From: Calliopsis andreniformis
Taxonomy: Eukaryota; Arthropoda; Insecta; Hymenoptera; Andrenidae
Direction of reading: 5' to 3'
Assembly (NCBI RefSeq): GCF_051401765.1
Contig: NW_027480438.1
Coordinates: 4,774,001 to 4,838,000 of the forward strand
DNA: 64,000 nucleotides
The notes beneath the pieces were generated by a model that was not told the DNA's origin, ran no database searches, and worked only from the letters and a program-made list of their open reading frames with translations. Below, in pieces: positions 40,926 through 55,600 of the stretch. Within the stretch, counting starts at the first letter, position 1. Every line of letters starts with the position of its first letter. The position numbers were made by a program, and so were the translations under genes.

Positions 40926-43063
40926 CCTCAATCCTCAATCTTCAATCCTCAATACTCAACCTTCAATCCTCAATCCTCAATCCTCAATCCTCATTCCTCA
41001 ATACTCAACCCTCTATCCTCAATCCTCAATCCTCAATCCTCAATCCTCAATCTTCAATCCTCAATACTCAATCTTCAATCCTCAATCCTCAATCCTCAAT
41101 CCTCATTCCTCAATACTCAATCGTCAGTCTTCAATCCTCAACACTCAATCTTCAACCCTCAATCCCCAATCCTCAATCCCCAATCATCATTCTTCAATCC
41201 TCAATAGCCAATCCTCAATCTTCCATGCTCAATCCTCAATCCTCAATTCTCAATCCTCAATCCTCAGTCCTCAGTCCTCAAACAGCAATCCTCAACCCTC
41301 AGCCTTCATCCTCAATCCTCAATCTTCAATCCTCAATCCTCAATCCTGAATCTTCTATCTTCAATCCCCAAACCTCAATCATCAATCCTCAATTCTCAAT
41401 CCTCAATCCTGAAACCTCAATCCTCAATGCTCAATCCTCAATCCTCAATCTTCATTCCTCAATACTCAGTCTTCAATACTCAATCCTCAATCCTCAATCC
41501 TCAATCCTCAGTACTCAATCGTCAGTCTTCAATCCTCAACACTCAATCTTCAATTCTCAATCCCCAATCCTCAATCCTCAATCCTCATTCTTCAATCCTC
41601 AATACCCAATCCTCAATCTTCAATCCTCAATCCTCAATCCTCAATTCTCAGTCCTCAATCCTCAGTCCTCAGTCCTCAAACATCAATCCCCAGCCCTCAG
41701 CCCTCATCCTCAATCCTCAATCCTCAATCCTCAATCCTCAATCCTCAATCCCGAATCTTCTATCTTCAATCCGCAATACTCAATCTTCAATCCTCAATCC
41801 TCAGTCCTCAAACCTCAATTCTGAATCCTCAATCCTGAATCCTCAATCTTTAATCCTCAGACCTCAACCATCAATGCTCAATTCTCAATACTCAACAGAA
41901 CATCCTGAATTCTCAGTTTTCAATGCTGAATCCTCTATCTTCAATTTTAAAATCTCAATCCACAAACATGAATTCTCATCACTCAACCCTCAACACACAG
42001 TCCTCAATCCTCAATCCTCAATCTTCAATCCTCAGTCCGCAATCCGCAATCTTCAATCATCAACACTCAATCTTCAATCCTCAATCCTCAATCATAAAAT
42101 CCTCGATCCTCAATATTCAGCACACAACCCTCAACCACCAATACTCAATACTCAACCATCAATGCTCAATTCTCAATACTCAATAGAATATACTGAATTC
42201 TCAGTTTTCAATACCCAATCCTTAATCTTCAATATTCAAGTCTCCATCCACAAACATCTATTCTCATCACTCAACCCTCAACAGTCAGTCCTCAATCTTC
42301 AATCCTCAATCCTCAATCCTCAATCGTCAATCCTCAATCCCAATCCTCTATCATCAATCCTCAATCCGCAATCCTCAATCCTCAATACTCAATCCTCAAT
42401 CTTCAATCCTCAATACTCAATCTTCAATCTTCAATCCTCTATCCTCAATCCTCAATCCTCAATCCGCAATCCTCAATCTTCAATCCTCAATACTCAATCT
42501 TCAATCCTCAATCCTCAATCCTGAAATCCTCAACCCTCAATATTCAACACACAACCCTCAACCTTCAATCCTCAATACTCAACCATCAATCCTCAATTCT
42601 CAATACTCAATAGAATATCCTGAATTCTCAGTTTTCAATACTCAATCCTCAATCTTCAATCTTAAAGTCTCCATACACAAACATATATTCTCATCACTCA
42701 GCCCTCAACACTCAGTCCTCAATCTTCAATCCTCAAACCTCAATCCTCAATCTTCAATCCTCAATCCTCAATCCTCAATCGTCAATCCTAAATCCCCAAC
42801 CTTCTATCATCAATCCTCAATCCTCAATCCTCAATCATCAATCCTCAATCCTCAATCTTCAATCCTCAATACTCAATCTTCAATCTACAATCCTCAATCC
42901 TCAATCCTCAATCGTCAATCCTCAATCCGCAATCCTCAATCTTCAGTCCTCAATACTCAATCTTCAATCCTCAATCCTGAATCCTGAAATCCCCAATCCT
43001 CTATCTTCAATCCTCAATCCTCAATCCTCAATCCTCAATCCTCAATCCACAATCCTCAATCCT
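40926..43063. repeat. Mosaic stretch of M-type pieces between M3 and P1
   Basis: From about 41010 it matches M1 from about 23194 onward at offset 17,816. After a 35-bp (5-heptamer) loss near 42010 the offset is 17,781. From about 42520 it resembles M1 24740-25500, but with one of two adjacent type I modules missing. A 566-bp direct repeat (AATGCTC-started runs at 40659 and 41225) spans its left edge. Cores are at 41897, 42185 and 42612. Confidence 0.8.
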
Positions 43064-46000
43064 CATTCCTCTAACCTCAATCCTCAACCCTCAGTCCACA
43101 TACTTAATTCTCAATTCTGAATACTCAATCCTCAATTCTCAATATTCAATCCTCAATAATCAATCTCCAATCCTAGATCCTCAATCCCCAATACTCTATC
43201 CTTAATCCTCAATATTCAATCCTCTATACCCAGTCCACAATCTTCAATCCCCAAAGCTCAATAATCAATCCTCAATCCTCAGTCCTCAAACCTCAATTCT
43301 GAATCCTCAATCCTGAATCCTCAATCTTTAATCCTCAGACCTCAACCATCAATGCTCAATTCTCAATACTCAACAGAACATCCTGAATTCTCAGTTTTCA
43401 ATGCTCAATCCCCTATCTTCAATTTTAAAATCTCAATCCACAAACATCAATTCTCATCACTCAACCCTCAACCCACAGTCCTCAATCTTCAATCCTCAAT
43501 CCTCAATCCTCAATAGTCAATCCTCAATCCTCAATCTTCAATCCTCAGTCCGCAATCCGCAATCTTCAGTCATCAATACTCAATCTTCAATCCTCAATCC
43601 TCAATCATAAAATCCTCGATCCTCAATATTCAGCAGACAACCCTCAACCACCAATACTCAATACTCAACCATCAATGCTCAATTCTCAATACTCAATAGA
43701 ATATACTGAATTCTCAGTTTTCAATACCCAATCCTCAATCTTCAATATTCAAGTCTCCTTCCACAAACACCTATTCTCATCACTCAACCCTCAACACTCA
43801 GTCCTCAATCTTCAATCCTCAATCCTCAATCCTCAATCGTCAACACTCAATCCTCAATCCTCAACCCTCGATCCTCAGTCCTCAAACCTCAATCCTCAAT
43901 CCTCAATCTTCAATCTTCAATCCTCAATACTCAATCTTCAATCTTCAATCTTCAATCCTCAATCCTCAATCCTCAATCCTCAATCCGCAATCCTCAATCT
44001 TCAATCCTCATTACTCAATCTTCAATCCTCAATCCTCAATCCTGAAACCCTCAACCCTCAATATTCAACACACAACCCTCAACCTTCAATCCTCAATACT
44101 CAACCGTCAATCCTCAATTCTCAATACTTAATAGAATATCCTGAATTCTCAGTTTTCAACACTCAATCCTCAAACTTCAATCTTCAAGTCTCCATCCACA
44201 AACATGAATTCTCATCACTCAACCCTGAACACTCAGCCCACAATCTTCAATCCTCAATCCTCAATACTCAATCCTCAGTCCTCAGTCCTTAATCTTCAAT
44301 ACTCAATCCTCAATCCTAAAATCCTCAACCCTCAATGTTCAACACACAATCCTCAACCATCAATCCTTAATACTCAACCATCAATGCTCAATTCTCAATA
44401 CTCAATAGAATATGCTGAATTCTCAGTTTTCAATACTCATTCCTCAATCTTCAATCTTCAAGCCTCCATCCACAAACATGTATTCTCATCACTCAACCCT
44501 CAACCCTCAGTCCTCATCCTCCATCCTCAATCCTCAATCCTCAATCCTCAATCTTCAATCCTCAATCCTCGACCCTCAATCCTCTGCCTTCAAACCTCAA
44601 TTCCGAATCCTCAATCCTGAATTCTCAATCTCCATCCCTCAGTCCGCAACAATCTATTGTCAATCCTCAATCCTCAACAGAATATACTCTATTCACAGCT
44701 TTCAACACTCAATCCCCAATCTTCCATTTTCAAATCTCAATCCACAAACATCAATGCTCATCACTCAACCCTCAACACTCAGTCCTCAATCTTCAATCCT
44801 GGATACTCAATCTTCAATCCTCAATCCTCAATCCTCAATCGTCAATCTTCAATACTCAATACTCAATCTTCAATCCTCAGTCCTTAATACTCAATCCTCA
44901 ATCCTCATTCTTCAATCCTCAATACCCAATCCTAAATATACAATCCTCAATCCTCAATTCGCAATCCTCATTCCTCAATCCTCAGACCTCAAGCATCAAT
45001 ACTCAACCCTCAGTCCTCGTCCTCAATCCACAACCCTCAATCCTCAATCCTCGATTTTCATTCATCAATATTCAACATTCAATCCTCAATCCTCAATACT
45101 CAATACTCAATCCTCAATCCTCAACGTTCAATCCTCAATACCCAATCCTCAATCTCCAATCCTCAATCCTCAGTCCTCAATCCTCAATCCTCAGTCCTCA
45201 ATCCTCTGTCCTCAAACCTCAATCCTGAATTCTCAATCCTGAATCCTCAATCTTCAGCCCTCAGTCCTCAACAATCAGTTGTCAATCCTCAATCCTCAAT
45301 AGAATATCATCAATTCACAGTTTTCAATACTCAATACTCAATCTACAATCTTCAAATCTCTATCCACAAACATCAATTCTTATCACTCAACCCTCTACAC
45401 TCAGTCCTCAATGTTCAATCCTCAATCCTCAATTCTCAATCTTCAATCCTCAATACTGAATCTTCAATCCTCAATCCTCAATCCTCAATCCTCAATCCTC
45501 AATCCTCAATCCTCATTCCTCAAACCTCAATCCTCAGCCCTCAGTCCTCATCCTTAATTCTCAATTCTCAATCCTCAGTCCTCAATTCTCAACCTTCAAT
45601 CCTCAATAATCAATCTCCAACCCTAGATCCTCATTCCCCAATCCTCAGTCCTTAATCCTCAATCTTCAATCCTCAATCCCCAGTCCACAATCCTCAATCC
45701 TCAATCCTCAATCCTCAATCCTCAATCCTCAATATGCAACACACAACCCTCAACCATCAATTCTCAATACTCAACCATCAATCCTCAATTCTCAATACTC
45801 AATAGAATATCCTGAATTCTCATGGTTCAATACTCAATCCACAATATTCAATAATCAAATCTCAATCCTCAAATATCAATTCTCAACACTCAATCCTCAG
45901 CACTCAGTCCTCTCTCTTCAATCCTCCATCCTCAATCCTCAATCCTCAAGAATCAACCCTAAATCCTCAATCCTCAATCATCAAGAGTCAGCCCACAATC

Positions 46001-47818
46001 CTCAATCCTCAAACCTCAATTCTCAGTCCTCAAACCTGAATCCCGAATCCTCAGCTCTGAATCCTCAATCTTCAGCCCTCAGTCCTCAACAATCAATTGT
46101 CAATCCTCAACCCTCAATAGAATATCCTCAATTCACAGTTTTCAATACTCAATCACCATTCTTCAATCTTCAAATCTCAATTCACAAACATCAATTCTCA
46201 TCACTCAACCCTCAACACTCATTCCTCAATCTTCAATACTCAATCCTCAATCCTCAATCTTCAATCCTCAACACACAATCTTCAATCCTCAATCCTCAAT
46301 CCTCAATCCTCAATACTCAATCCTCAATCGTCAATCCTCAATCCCCAATCCTGAATCTTCAATCCTCAATCCTCAATCCTTACTCCTCACTCCTCAATCT
46401 TCAATCATCAATACTCAATCTTCAATCCTCAATCCTCAATCCTCAATACTCAACCCTCTATCCTCAATCCTCAATCCTCAATCCTCAATCCTCAATCTTC
46501 AATCCTCAATACTCAATCTTCAATCCTCAATCCTCAATCCTCAATCCTCATTCCTCAATACTCAATCGTCAGTCTTCAATCCTCAACACTCAATCTTCAA
46601 CCCTCAATCCCCAATCCTCAATCCCCAATCATCATTCTTCAATCCTCAATAGCCAATCCTCAATCTTCCATGCTCAATCCTCAATCCTCAATTCTCAATC
46701 CTCAATCCTCAGTCCTCAGTCCTCAAACAGCAATCCTCAACCCTCAGCCTTCATCCTCAATCCTCAATCTTCAATCCTCAATCCTCAATCCTCAATCTTC
46801 TATCTTCAATCCCCAAACCTCAATCATCAATCCTCAATTCTCAATCCTCAATCCTGAAACCTCAATCCTCAATGCTCAATCCTCAATCCTCAATCTTCAA
46901 TCCTAAATACTCAGTCTTCAATACTCAATCCTCAATCCTCAATACTCAACCCTCTATCCTCAATCCTCAATCCTCAATCCTCAATCCTCAACCTTCAATC
47001 CTCAATACTCAATCTTCAATCCTCAATCCTCAATCCTCAATCCTCATTCCTCAATACTCAATCGTCAGTCTTCAATCCTCAACACTCAATCTTCAACCCT
47101 CAATCCCCAATCCTCAATCCCCAATCATCATTCTTCAATCCTCAATAGCCAATCCTCAATCTTCCATGCTCAATCCTCAATCCTCATTCCTGAATCCTCA
47201 TTCCTCAAACCTCAGTCCTCAAACCTCAGTCCTCATCCTCAATTCTCAATTCTCAATCATCAATCCTCAATCCTCAATCTTCAATCCTCAATAATCAATC
47301 TCCTATCCTAGATCCTCAACCCCAATACACAATCCTTACTCCTCAATCTTCAATCCTCAATCCCCAGTCCTCAATCTTCAATCCTCAATGCTCAATACTC
47401 AATCCTCAATCCTCAGTCCTCAATCCTCAATCCTCAGTCCTCAACCCTCAATCCTCAATATTCAAACCTCAATCCTCAACCGCCAGTCCTCGTCCTCAAT
47501 CCTCAACGCTCAATCCTCAATCCTCAATCTTCAATCATCAACACTCAATCCTCAATCCTCATTCCTCAATCCTCAATATTCAACACACAACCCTCAACCA
47601 TCAATTCTCAATACGCAACCATCAATCCTCAATTCTCAATACTCAATGGAATATACTGAATTCTCATGGTTCAATACTCAATCCGCAATATTCAATAATC
47701 AAATCTCAATCCTCAAACATCAATTCTCAACACTCAATCCTCAACAATCAGTCTTCTCCCTTGAATCCTCCATCCTCAATCCTCAATGCTCAAGCGTCAA
47801 TCCTCAATCCTCAATCCT
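43064..47818. repeat. P1: first copy of a 4.8-kb tandem unit
   Basis: It is defined by the anchor CATTCCTCTAACC, found at 43064, 47819 and 51840. It holds cores at 43375, 43698, 44133 and 44407 (type I), 44679, 45301 and 46119 (type II), 45804 and 47648 (type IV). The order resembles M1 14.5-17.4 kb with an insertion related to M1 18.77 kb and a tail related to M1 22.5 kb, so the unit was assembled from M-type parts. Confidence 0.9.
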
Positions 47819-50800
47819 CATTCCTCTAACCTCAATCCTCAACCCTCAGTCCACATACTTAATTCTCAATTCTCAATACTCAATCCTCAATTCTCAATAT
47901 TCAATCCTCAATAATCAATCTCCAATCCTAGATCCTCAATCCCCAATACTCTATCCTTAATCCTCAATATTCAATCCTCTATCCCCAGTCCACAATCTTC
48001 AATCCCCAAAGCTCAATAATCAATCCTCAATCCTCAGTCCTCAAACCTCAATTCTGAATCCTCAATCCTGAATCCTCAATCTTTAATCCTCAGACCTCAA
48101 CCATCAATGCTCAATTCTCAATACTCAACAGAACATCCTGAATTCTCAGTTTTCAATGCTCAATCCCCTATCTTCAATTTTAAAATCTCAATCCACAAAC
48201 ATCAATTCTCATCACTCAACCCTCAACCCACAGTCCTCAATCTTCAATCCTCAATCCTCAATCCTCAATAGTCAATCCTCAATCCTCAATCTTCAATCCC
48301 CAGTCCGCAATCCGCAATCTTCAGTCATCAATACTCAATCTTCAATCCTCAATCATCAATCATAAAATCCTCGATCCTCAATATTCAGCAGACAACCCTC
48401 AACCACCAATACTCAATACTCAACCATCAATGCTCAATTCTCAATACTCAATAGAATATACTGAATTCTCAGTTTTCAATACCCAATCCTCAATCTTCAA
48501 TATTCAAGTCTCCTTCCACAAACACCTATTCTCATCACTCAACCCTCAACACTCAGTCCTCAATCTTCAATCCTCAATCCTCAATCCTCAATCGTCAACA
48601 CTCAATCCTCAATCCTCAACCCTCGATCCTCAGTCCTCAAACCTCAATCCTCAATCCTCAATCTTCAATCTTCAATCCTCAATACTCAATCTTCAATCTT
48701 CAATCTTCAATCCTCAATCCTCAATCCTCAATCCTCAATCCGCAATCCTCAATCTTCAATCCTCATTACTCAATCTTCAATCCTCAATCCTCAATCCTGA
48801 AACCCTCAACCCTCAATATTCAACACACAACCCTCAACCTTCAATCCTCAATACTCAACCGTCAATCCTCAATTCTCAATACTTAATAGAATATCCTGAA
48901 TTCTCAGTTTTCAACACTCAATCCTCAAACTTCAATCTTCAAGTCTCCATCCACAAACATGAATTCTCATCACTCAACCCTGAACACTCAGCCCACAATC
49001 TTCAATCCTCAATCCTCAATACTCAATCCTCAGTCCTCAGTCCTTAATCTTCAATACTCAATCCTCAATCCTAAAATCCTCAACCCTCAATGTTCAACAC
49101 ACAATCCTCAACCATCAATCCTTAATACTCAACCATCAATGCTCAATTCTCAATACTCAATAGAATATGCTGAATTCTCAGTTTTCAATACTCATTCCTC
49201 AATCTTCAATCTTCAAGCCTCCATCCACAAACATGTATTCTCATCACTCAACCCTCAACCCTCAGTCCTCATCCTCCATCCTCAATCCTCAATCCTCAAT
49301 CCTCAATCTTCAATCCTCAATCCTCGACCCTCAATCCTCTGCCTTCAAACCTCAATTCCGAATCCTCAATCCTGAATTCTCAATCTCCATCCCTCAGTCC
49401 GCAACAATCTATTGTCAATCCTCAATCCTCAACAGAATATACTCTATTCACAGCTTTCAACACTCAATCCCCAATCTTCCATTTTCAAATCTCAATCCAC
49501 AAACATCAATGCTCATCACTCAACCCTCAACACTCAGTCCTCAATCTTCAATCCTGGATACTCAATCTTCAATCCTGAATCCTCAATCCTCAATCGTCAA
49601 TCTTCAATACTCAATACTCAATCTTCAATCCTCAGTCCTTAATACTCAATCCTCAATCCTCATTCTTCAATCCTCAATACCCAATCCTAAATATACAATC
49701 CTCAATCCTCAATTCGCAATCCTCATTCCTCAATCCTCAGACCTCAAGCATCAATACTCAACCCTCAGTCCTCGTCCTCAATCCACAACCCTCAATCCTC
49801 AATCCTCGATTTTCATTCATCAATATTCAACATTCAATCCTCAATCCTCAATACTCAATACTCAATCCTCAATCCTCAACGTTCAATCCTCAATACCCAA
49901 TCCTCAATCTCCAATCCTCAATCCTCAGTCCTCAATCCTCAATCCTCAGTCCTCAATCCTCTGTCCTCAAACCTCAATCCTGAATTCTCAATCCTGAATC
50001 CTCAATCTTCAGCCCTCAGTCCTCAACAATCAGTTGTCAATCCTCAATCCTCAATAGAATATCATCAATTCACAGTTTTCAATACTCAATACTCAATCTA
50101 CAATCTTCAAATCTCTATCCACAAACATCAATTCTTATCACTCAACCCTCTACACTCAGTCCTCAATGTTCAATCCTCAATCCTCAATTCTCAATCTTCA
50201 ATCCTCAATACTGAATCTTCAATCCTCAATCCTCAATCCTCAATCCTCAATCCTCAATCCTCATTCCTCAAACCTCAATCCTCAGCCCTCAGTCCTCATC
50301 CTTAATTCTCAATTCTCAATCCTCAATCCTCAATTCTCAACCTTCAATCCTCAATAATCAATCTCCAACCCTAGATCCTCATTCCCCAATCCTCAGTCCT
50401 TAATCCTCAATCTTCAATCCTCAATCCCCAGTCCACAATCCTCAATCCTCAATCCTCAATCCTCAATCCTCAATCCTCAATATGCAACACACAACCCTCA
50501 ACCATCAATTCTCAATACTCAACCATCAATCCTCAATTCTCAATACTCAATAGAATATCCTGAATTCTCATGGTTCAATACTCAATCCACAATATTCAAT
50601 AATCAAATCTCAATCCTCAAATATCAATTCTCAACACTCAATCCTCAGCACTCAGTCCTCTCTCTTCAATCCTCCATCCTCAATCCTCAATCCTCAAGAA
50701 TCAACCCTCAATCCTCAATCCTCAATCATCAAGAGTCAGCCCACAATCCTCAATCCTCAAACCTCAATTCTCAGTCCTCAAACCTCAATCCCGAATCCTC

Positions 50801-51839
50801 AGCTCTGAATCCTCAATCTTCAGCCCTCAGTCCTCAACAATCAATTGTCAATCCTCAACCCTCAATAGAATATCCTCAATTCACAGTTTTCAATACTCAA
50901 TCACCATTCTTCAATCTTCAAATCTCAATTCACAAACATCAATTCTCATCACTCAACCCTCAACACTCATTCCTCAATCTTCAATCCTCAATCCTCAATC
51001 CTCAATCTTCAATCCTCAACACACAATCTTCAATCCTCAATCCTCAATCCTCAATCCTCAATCCTCATTCCTCAATACTCAATCGTCAGACTTCAATCCT
51101 CAACACTCAATCTTCAACCCTCAATCCCCAATCCTCAATCCCCAATCATCATTCATCAATCCTCAATAGCCAATCCTCAATCTTCCATGCTCAATCCTCA
51201 ATCCTCATTCCTGAATCCTCATTCCTCAAACCTCAGTCCTCAAACCTCAGTCCTCATCCTCAATTCTCAATTCTCAATCATCAATCCTCAATCCTCAATC
51301 TTCAATCCTCAATAATCAATCTCCTATCCTAGATCCTCAACCCCAATACACAATCCTTACTCCTCAATCTTCAATCCTCAATCCCCAGTCCTCAATCTTC
51401 AATCCTCAATGCTCAATACTCAATCCTCAATCCTCAGTCCTCAATCCTCAATCCTCAGTCCTCAACCCTCAATCCTCAATATTCAAACCTCAATCCTCAA
51501 CCGTCAGTCCTCGTCCTCAATCCTCATCGCTCAATCCTCAATCCTCAATCTTCAATCATCAACACTCAATCCTCAATCCTCATTCCTCAATCCTCAATAT
51601 TCAACACACAACCCTCAACCATCAATTCTCAATACTCAACCATCAATCCTCAATTCTCAATACTCAATGGAATATACTGAATTCTCATGGTTCAATACTC
51701 AATCCGCAATATTCAATAATCAAATCTCAATCCTCAAACATCAATTCTCAACACTCAATCCTCAACAATCAGTCTTCTCCCTTGAATCCTCCATCCTCAA
51801 TCCTCAATGCTCAAGCGTCAATCCTCAATCCTCAATCCT
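47819..51839. repeat. P2: second copy of the P unit, about 0.73 kb shorter
   Basis: It is colinear with P1 at offset 4,755, then 4,748 after one heptamer is lost near 50250, and 4,021 after a loss of about 727 bp near 51050. The deletion falls in the type II-to-AATGCTC segment that P1 carries at about 46300-47040. The match to P1 elsewhere is nearly exact. Confidence 0.9.
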
Positions 51840-54800
51840 CATTCCTCTAACCTCAATCCTCAACCCTCAGTCCACATACTTAATTCTCAATTCTCAATAC
51901 TCAATCCTCAATTCTCAATATTCAATCCTCAATAATCAATCTCCAATCCTAGATCCTCAATCCCCAATACTCTATCCTTAATCCTCAATATTCAATCCTC
52001 TATCCCCAGTCCACAATCTTCAATCCCCAAAGCTCAATAATCAATCCTCAATCCTCAGTCCTCAAACCTCAATTCTGAATCCTCAATCCTGAATCCTCAA
52101 TCTTTAATCCTCAGACCTCAACCATCAATGCTCAATTCTCAATACTCAACAGAACATCCTGAATTCTCAGTTTTCAATGCTCAATCCCCTATCTTCAATT
52201 TTAAAATCTCAATCCACAAACATCAATTCTCATCACTCAACCCTCAACCCACAGTCCTCAATCTTCAATCCTCAATCCTCAATCCTCAATAGTCAATCCT
52301 CAATCCTCAATCTTCAATCCCCAGTCCGCAATCCGCAATCTTCAGTCATCAATACTCAATCTTCAATCCTCAATCCTCAGTCATAAAATCCTCGATCCTC
52401 AATATTCAGCAGACAACCCTCAACCACCAATACTCAATACTCAACCATCAATGCTCAATTCTCAATACTCAATAGAATATACTGAATTCTCAGTTTTCAA
52501 TACCCAATCCTCAATCTTCAATATTCAAGTCTCCTTCCACAAACACCTATTCTCATCTCTCAACCCTCAACACTCAGTCCCCAATCTTCAATCCTCAATC
52601 CTCAATCCTCAATCGTCAACACTCAATCCTCAATACTCAACCCTCGATCCTCAGTCCTCAAACCTCAATCCTCAATCCTCAATCTTCAATCTTCAATCCT
52701 CAATACTCAATCTTCAATCTTCAATCTTCAATCCTCAATCCTCAATCCTCAATCCTCAATCCGCAATCGTCAATCTTCAATCCTCATTACTCAATCTTCA
52801 ATCCTCAATCCTCAATCCTGAAACCCTCAACCCTCAATATTCAACACACAACTCTCAACCTTCAATCCTCAATACTCAACCGTCAATCCTCAATTCTCAA
52901 TACTTAATAGAATATCCTGAATTCTCAGTCTTCAACACTCAATCCTCAAACTTCAATCTTCAAGTCTCCATCCACAAACATGAATTCTCATCACTCAACC
53001 CTGAACACTCAGCCCACAATCTTCAATCCTCAATCCTCAATACTCAATCCTCAGTCCTCAGTCCTTAATCTTCAATACTCAATCCTCAATCCTAAAATCC
53101 TCAACCCTCAATGTTCAACACACAATCCTCAACCATCAATCCTTAATACTCAACCATCAATGCTCAATTCTCAATACTCAATAGAATATGCTGAATTCTC
53201 AGTTTTCAATACTCATTCCTCAATCTTCAATCTTCAAGCCTCCATCCACAAACATGTATTCTCATCACTCAACCCTCAACCCTCAGTCCTCATCCTCCAT
53301 CCTCAATCCTCAATCCTCAATCCTCAATCTTCAATCCTCAATCCTCGACCCTCAATCCTCTGCCTTCAAACCTCAATTCCGAATCCTCAATCCTGAATTC
53401 TCAATCTCCATCCCTCAGTCCGCAACAATCTATTGTCAATCCTCAATCCTCAACAGAATATACTCTATTCACAGCTTTCAACACTCAATCCCCAATCTTC
53501 CATTTTCAAATCTCAATCCACAAACATCAATGCTCATCACTCAACCCTCAACACTCAGTCCTCAATCTTCAATCCTGGATACTCAATCTTCAATCCTCAA
53601 TCCTCAATCCTCAATCGTCAATCTTCAATACTCAATACTCAATCTTCAATCCTCAGTCCTTAATACTCAATCCTCAATCCTCATTCTTCAATCCTCAATA
53701 CCCAATCCTAAATATTCAATCCTCAATCCTCAATTCGCAATCCTCATTCCTCAATCCTCAGACCTCAAGCATCAATACTCAACCCTCAGTCCTCGTCCTC
53801 AATGCACAACCCTCAATCCTCAATCCTCGATTTTCATTCATCAATATTCAACATTCAATCCTCAATCCTCAATACTCAATACTCAATCCTCAATCCTCAA
53901 CGTTCAATCCTCAATACCCAATCCTCAATCTCCAATCCTCAATCCTCAGTCCTCAATCCTCAATCCTCAGTCCTCAATCCTCTGTCCTCAAACCTCAATC
54001 CTGAATTCTCAATCCTGAATCCTCAATCTTCAGCCCTCAGTCCTCAACAATCAGTTGTCAATCCTCAATCCTCAATAGAATATCATCAATTCACAGTTTT
54101 CAATACTCAATACTCAATCTACAATCTTCAAATCTCTATCCACAAACATCAATTCTTATCACTCAACCCTCTACACTCAGTCCTCAATGTTCAATCCTCA
54201 ATCCTCAATTCTCAATCTTCAATCCTCAATACTGAATCTTCAATCCTCAATCCTCAATCCTCAATCCTCAATCCTCAATCCTCATTCCTCAAACCTCAAT
54301 CCTCAGCCCTCAGTCCTCATCCTTAATTCTCAATTCTCAATCCTCAATCCTCAATTCTCAACCGTCAATCCTCAATAATCAATCTCCAACCCTAGATCCT
54401 CATTCCCCAATCCTCAGTCCTTAATCCTCAATCTTCAATCCTCAATCCCCAGTCCACAATCCTCAATCCTCAATCCTCAATCCTCAATCCTCAATCCTCA
54501 ATATGCAACACACAACCCTCAACCATCAATTCTCAATACTCAACCATCAATCCTCAATTCTCAATACTCAATAGAATATCCTGAATTCTCATGGTTCAAT
54601 ACTCAATCCACAATATTCAATAATCAAATCTCAATCCTCAAATATCAATTCTCAACACTCAATCCTCAGCACTCAGTCCTCTCTCTTCAATCCTCCATCC
54701 TCAATCCTCAATCCTCAAGAATCAACCCTAAATCCTCAATCCTCAATCATCAAGAGTCAGCCCACAATCCTCAATCCTCAAACCTCAATTCTCAGTCCTC

Positions 54801-55600
54801 AAACCTCAATCCCGAATCCTCAGCTCTGAATCCTCAATCTTGAGCCCTCAGTCCTCAACAATCAATTGTCAATCCTCAACCCTCAATAGAATATCCTCAA
54901 TTCACAGTTTTCAATACTCAATCACCATTCTTCAATCTTCAAATCTCAATTCACAAACATCAATTCTCATCACTCAACCCTCAACACTCATTCCTCAATC
55001 TTCAATCCTCAATCCTCAATCCTCAATCTTCAATCCTCAACACACAATCTTCAATCCTCAATCCTCAATCCTCAGTCCTCAATACTCAATCTTCAATCCT
55101 CAATCCTCAATCCTCAATACTCAACCCTCTATCCTCAATCCTCAATCCTCAATCCTCAATCCTCAATCTTCAATCCTCAATACTCAATCTTCAATCCTCA
55201 ATCCTCAATCCACAATCCTCATTCCTCAATACTCAATCGTCAGTCTTCAATCCTCAACACTCAATCTTCAACCCTCAATCCCCAATCCTCAATCCCCAAT
55301 CATCATTCTTCAATCCTCAATAGCCAATCCTCAATCTTCCATGCTCAATCCTCAATCCTCAATTCTCAATCCTCAATCCTCAGTCCTCAGTCCTCAAACA
55401 GCAATCCTCAACCCTCAGCCTTCATCCTCAATCCTCAATCTTCAATCCTCAATCCTCAATCCTCAATCTTCTATCTTCAATCCCCAAACCTCAATCATCA
55501 ATCCTCAATTCTCAATCCTCAATCCTGAAACCTCAATCCTCAATGCTCAATCCTCAATCCTCAATCTTCAATCCTAAATACTCAGTCTTCAATACTCAAT
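51840..55600. repeat. P3: third copy of the P unit, right end replaced
   Basis: It is colinear with P2 at offset 4,021 through about 55070. It then keeps part of the segment missing from P2 (55080-55600 matches P1 46440-46925 after a 98-bp, 14-heptamer loss). At about 55600 it switches to sequence like M1 17640. P3 thus did not arise from the deleted P2 alone; P1-like sequence is also needed. Confidence 0.86.
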
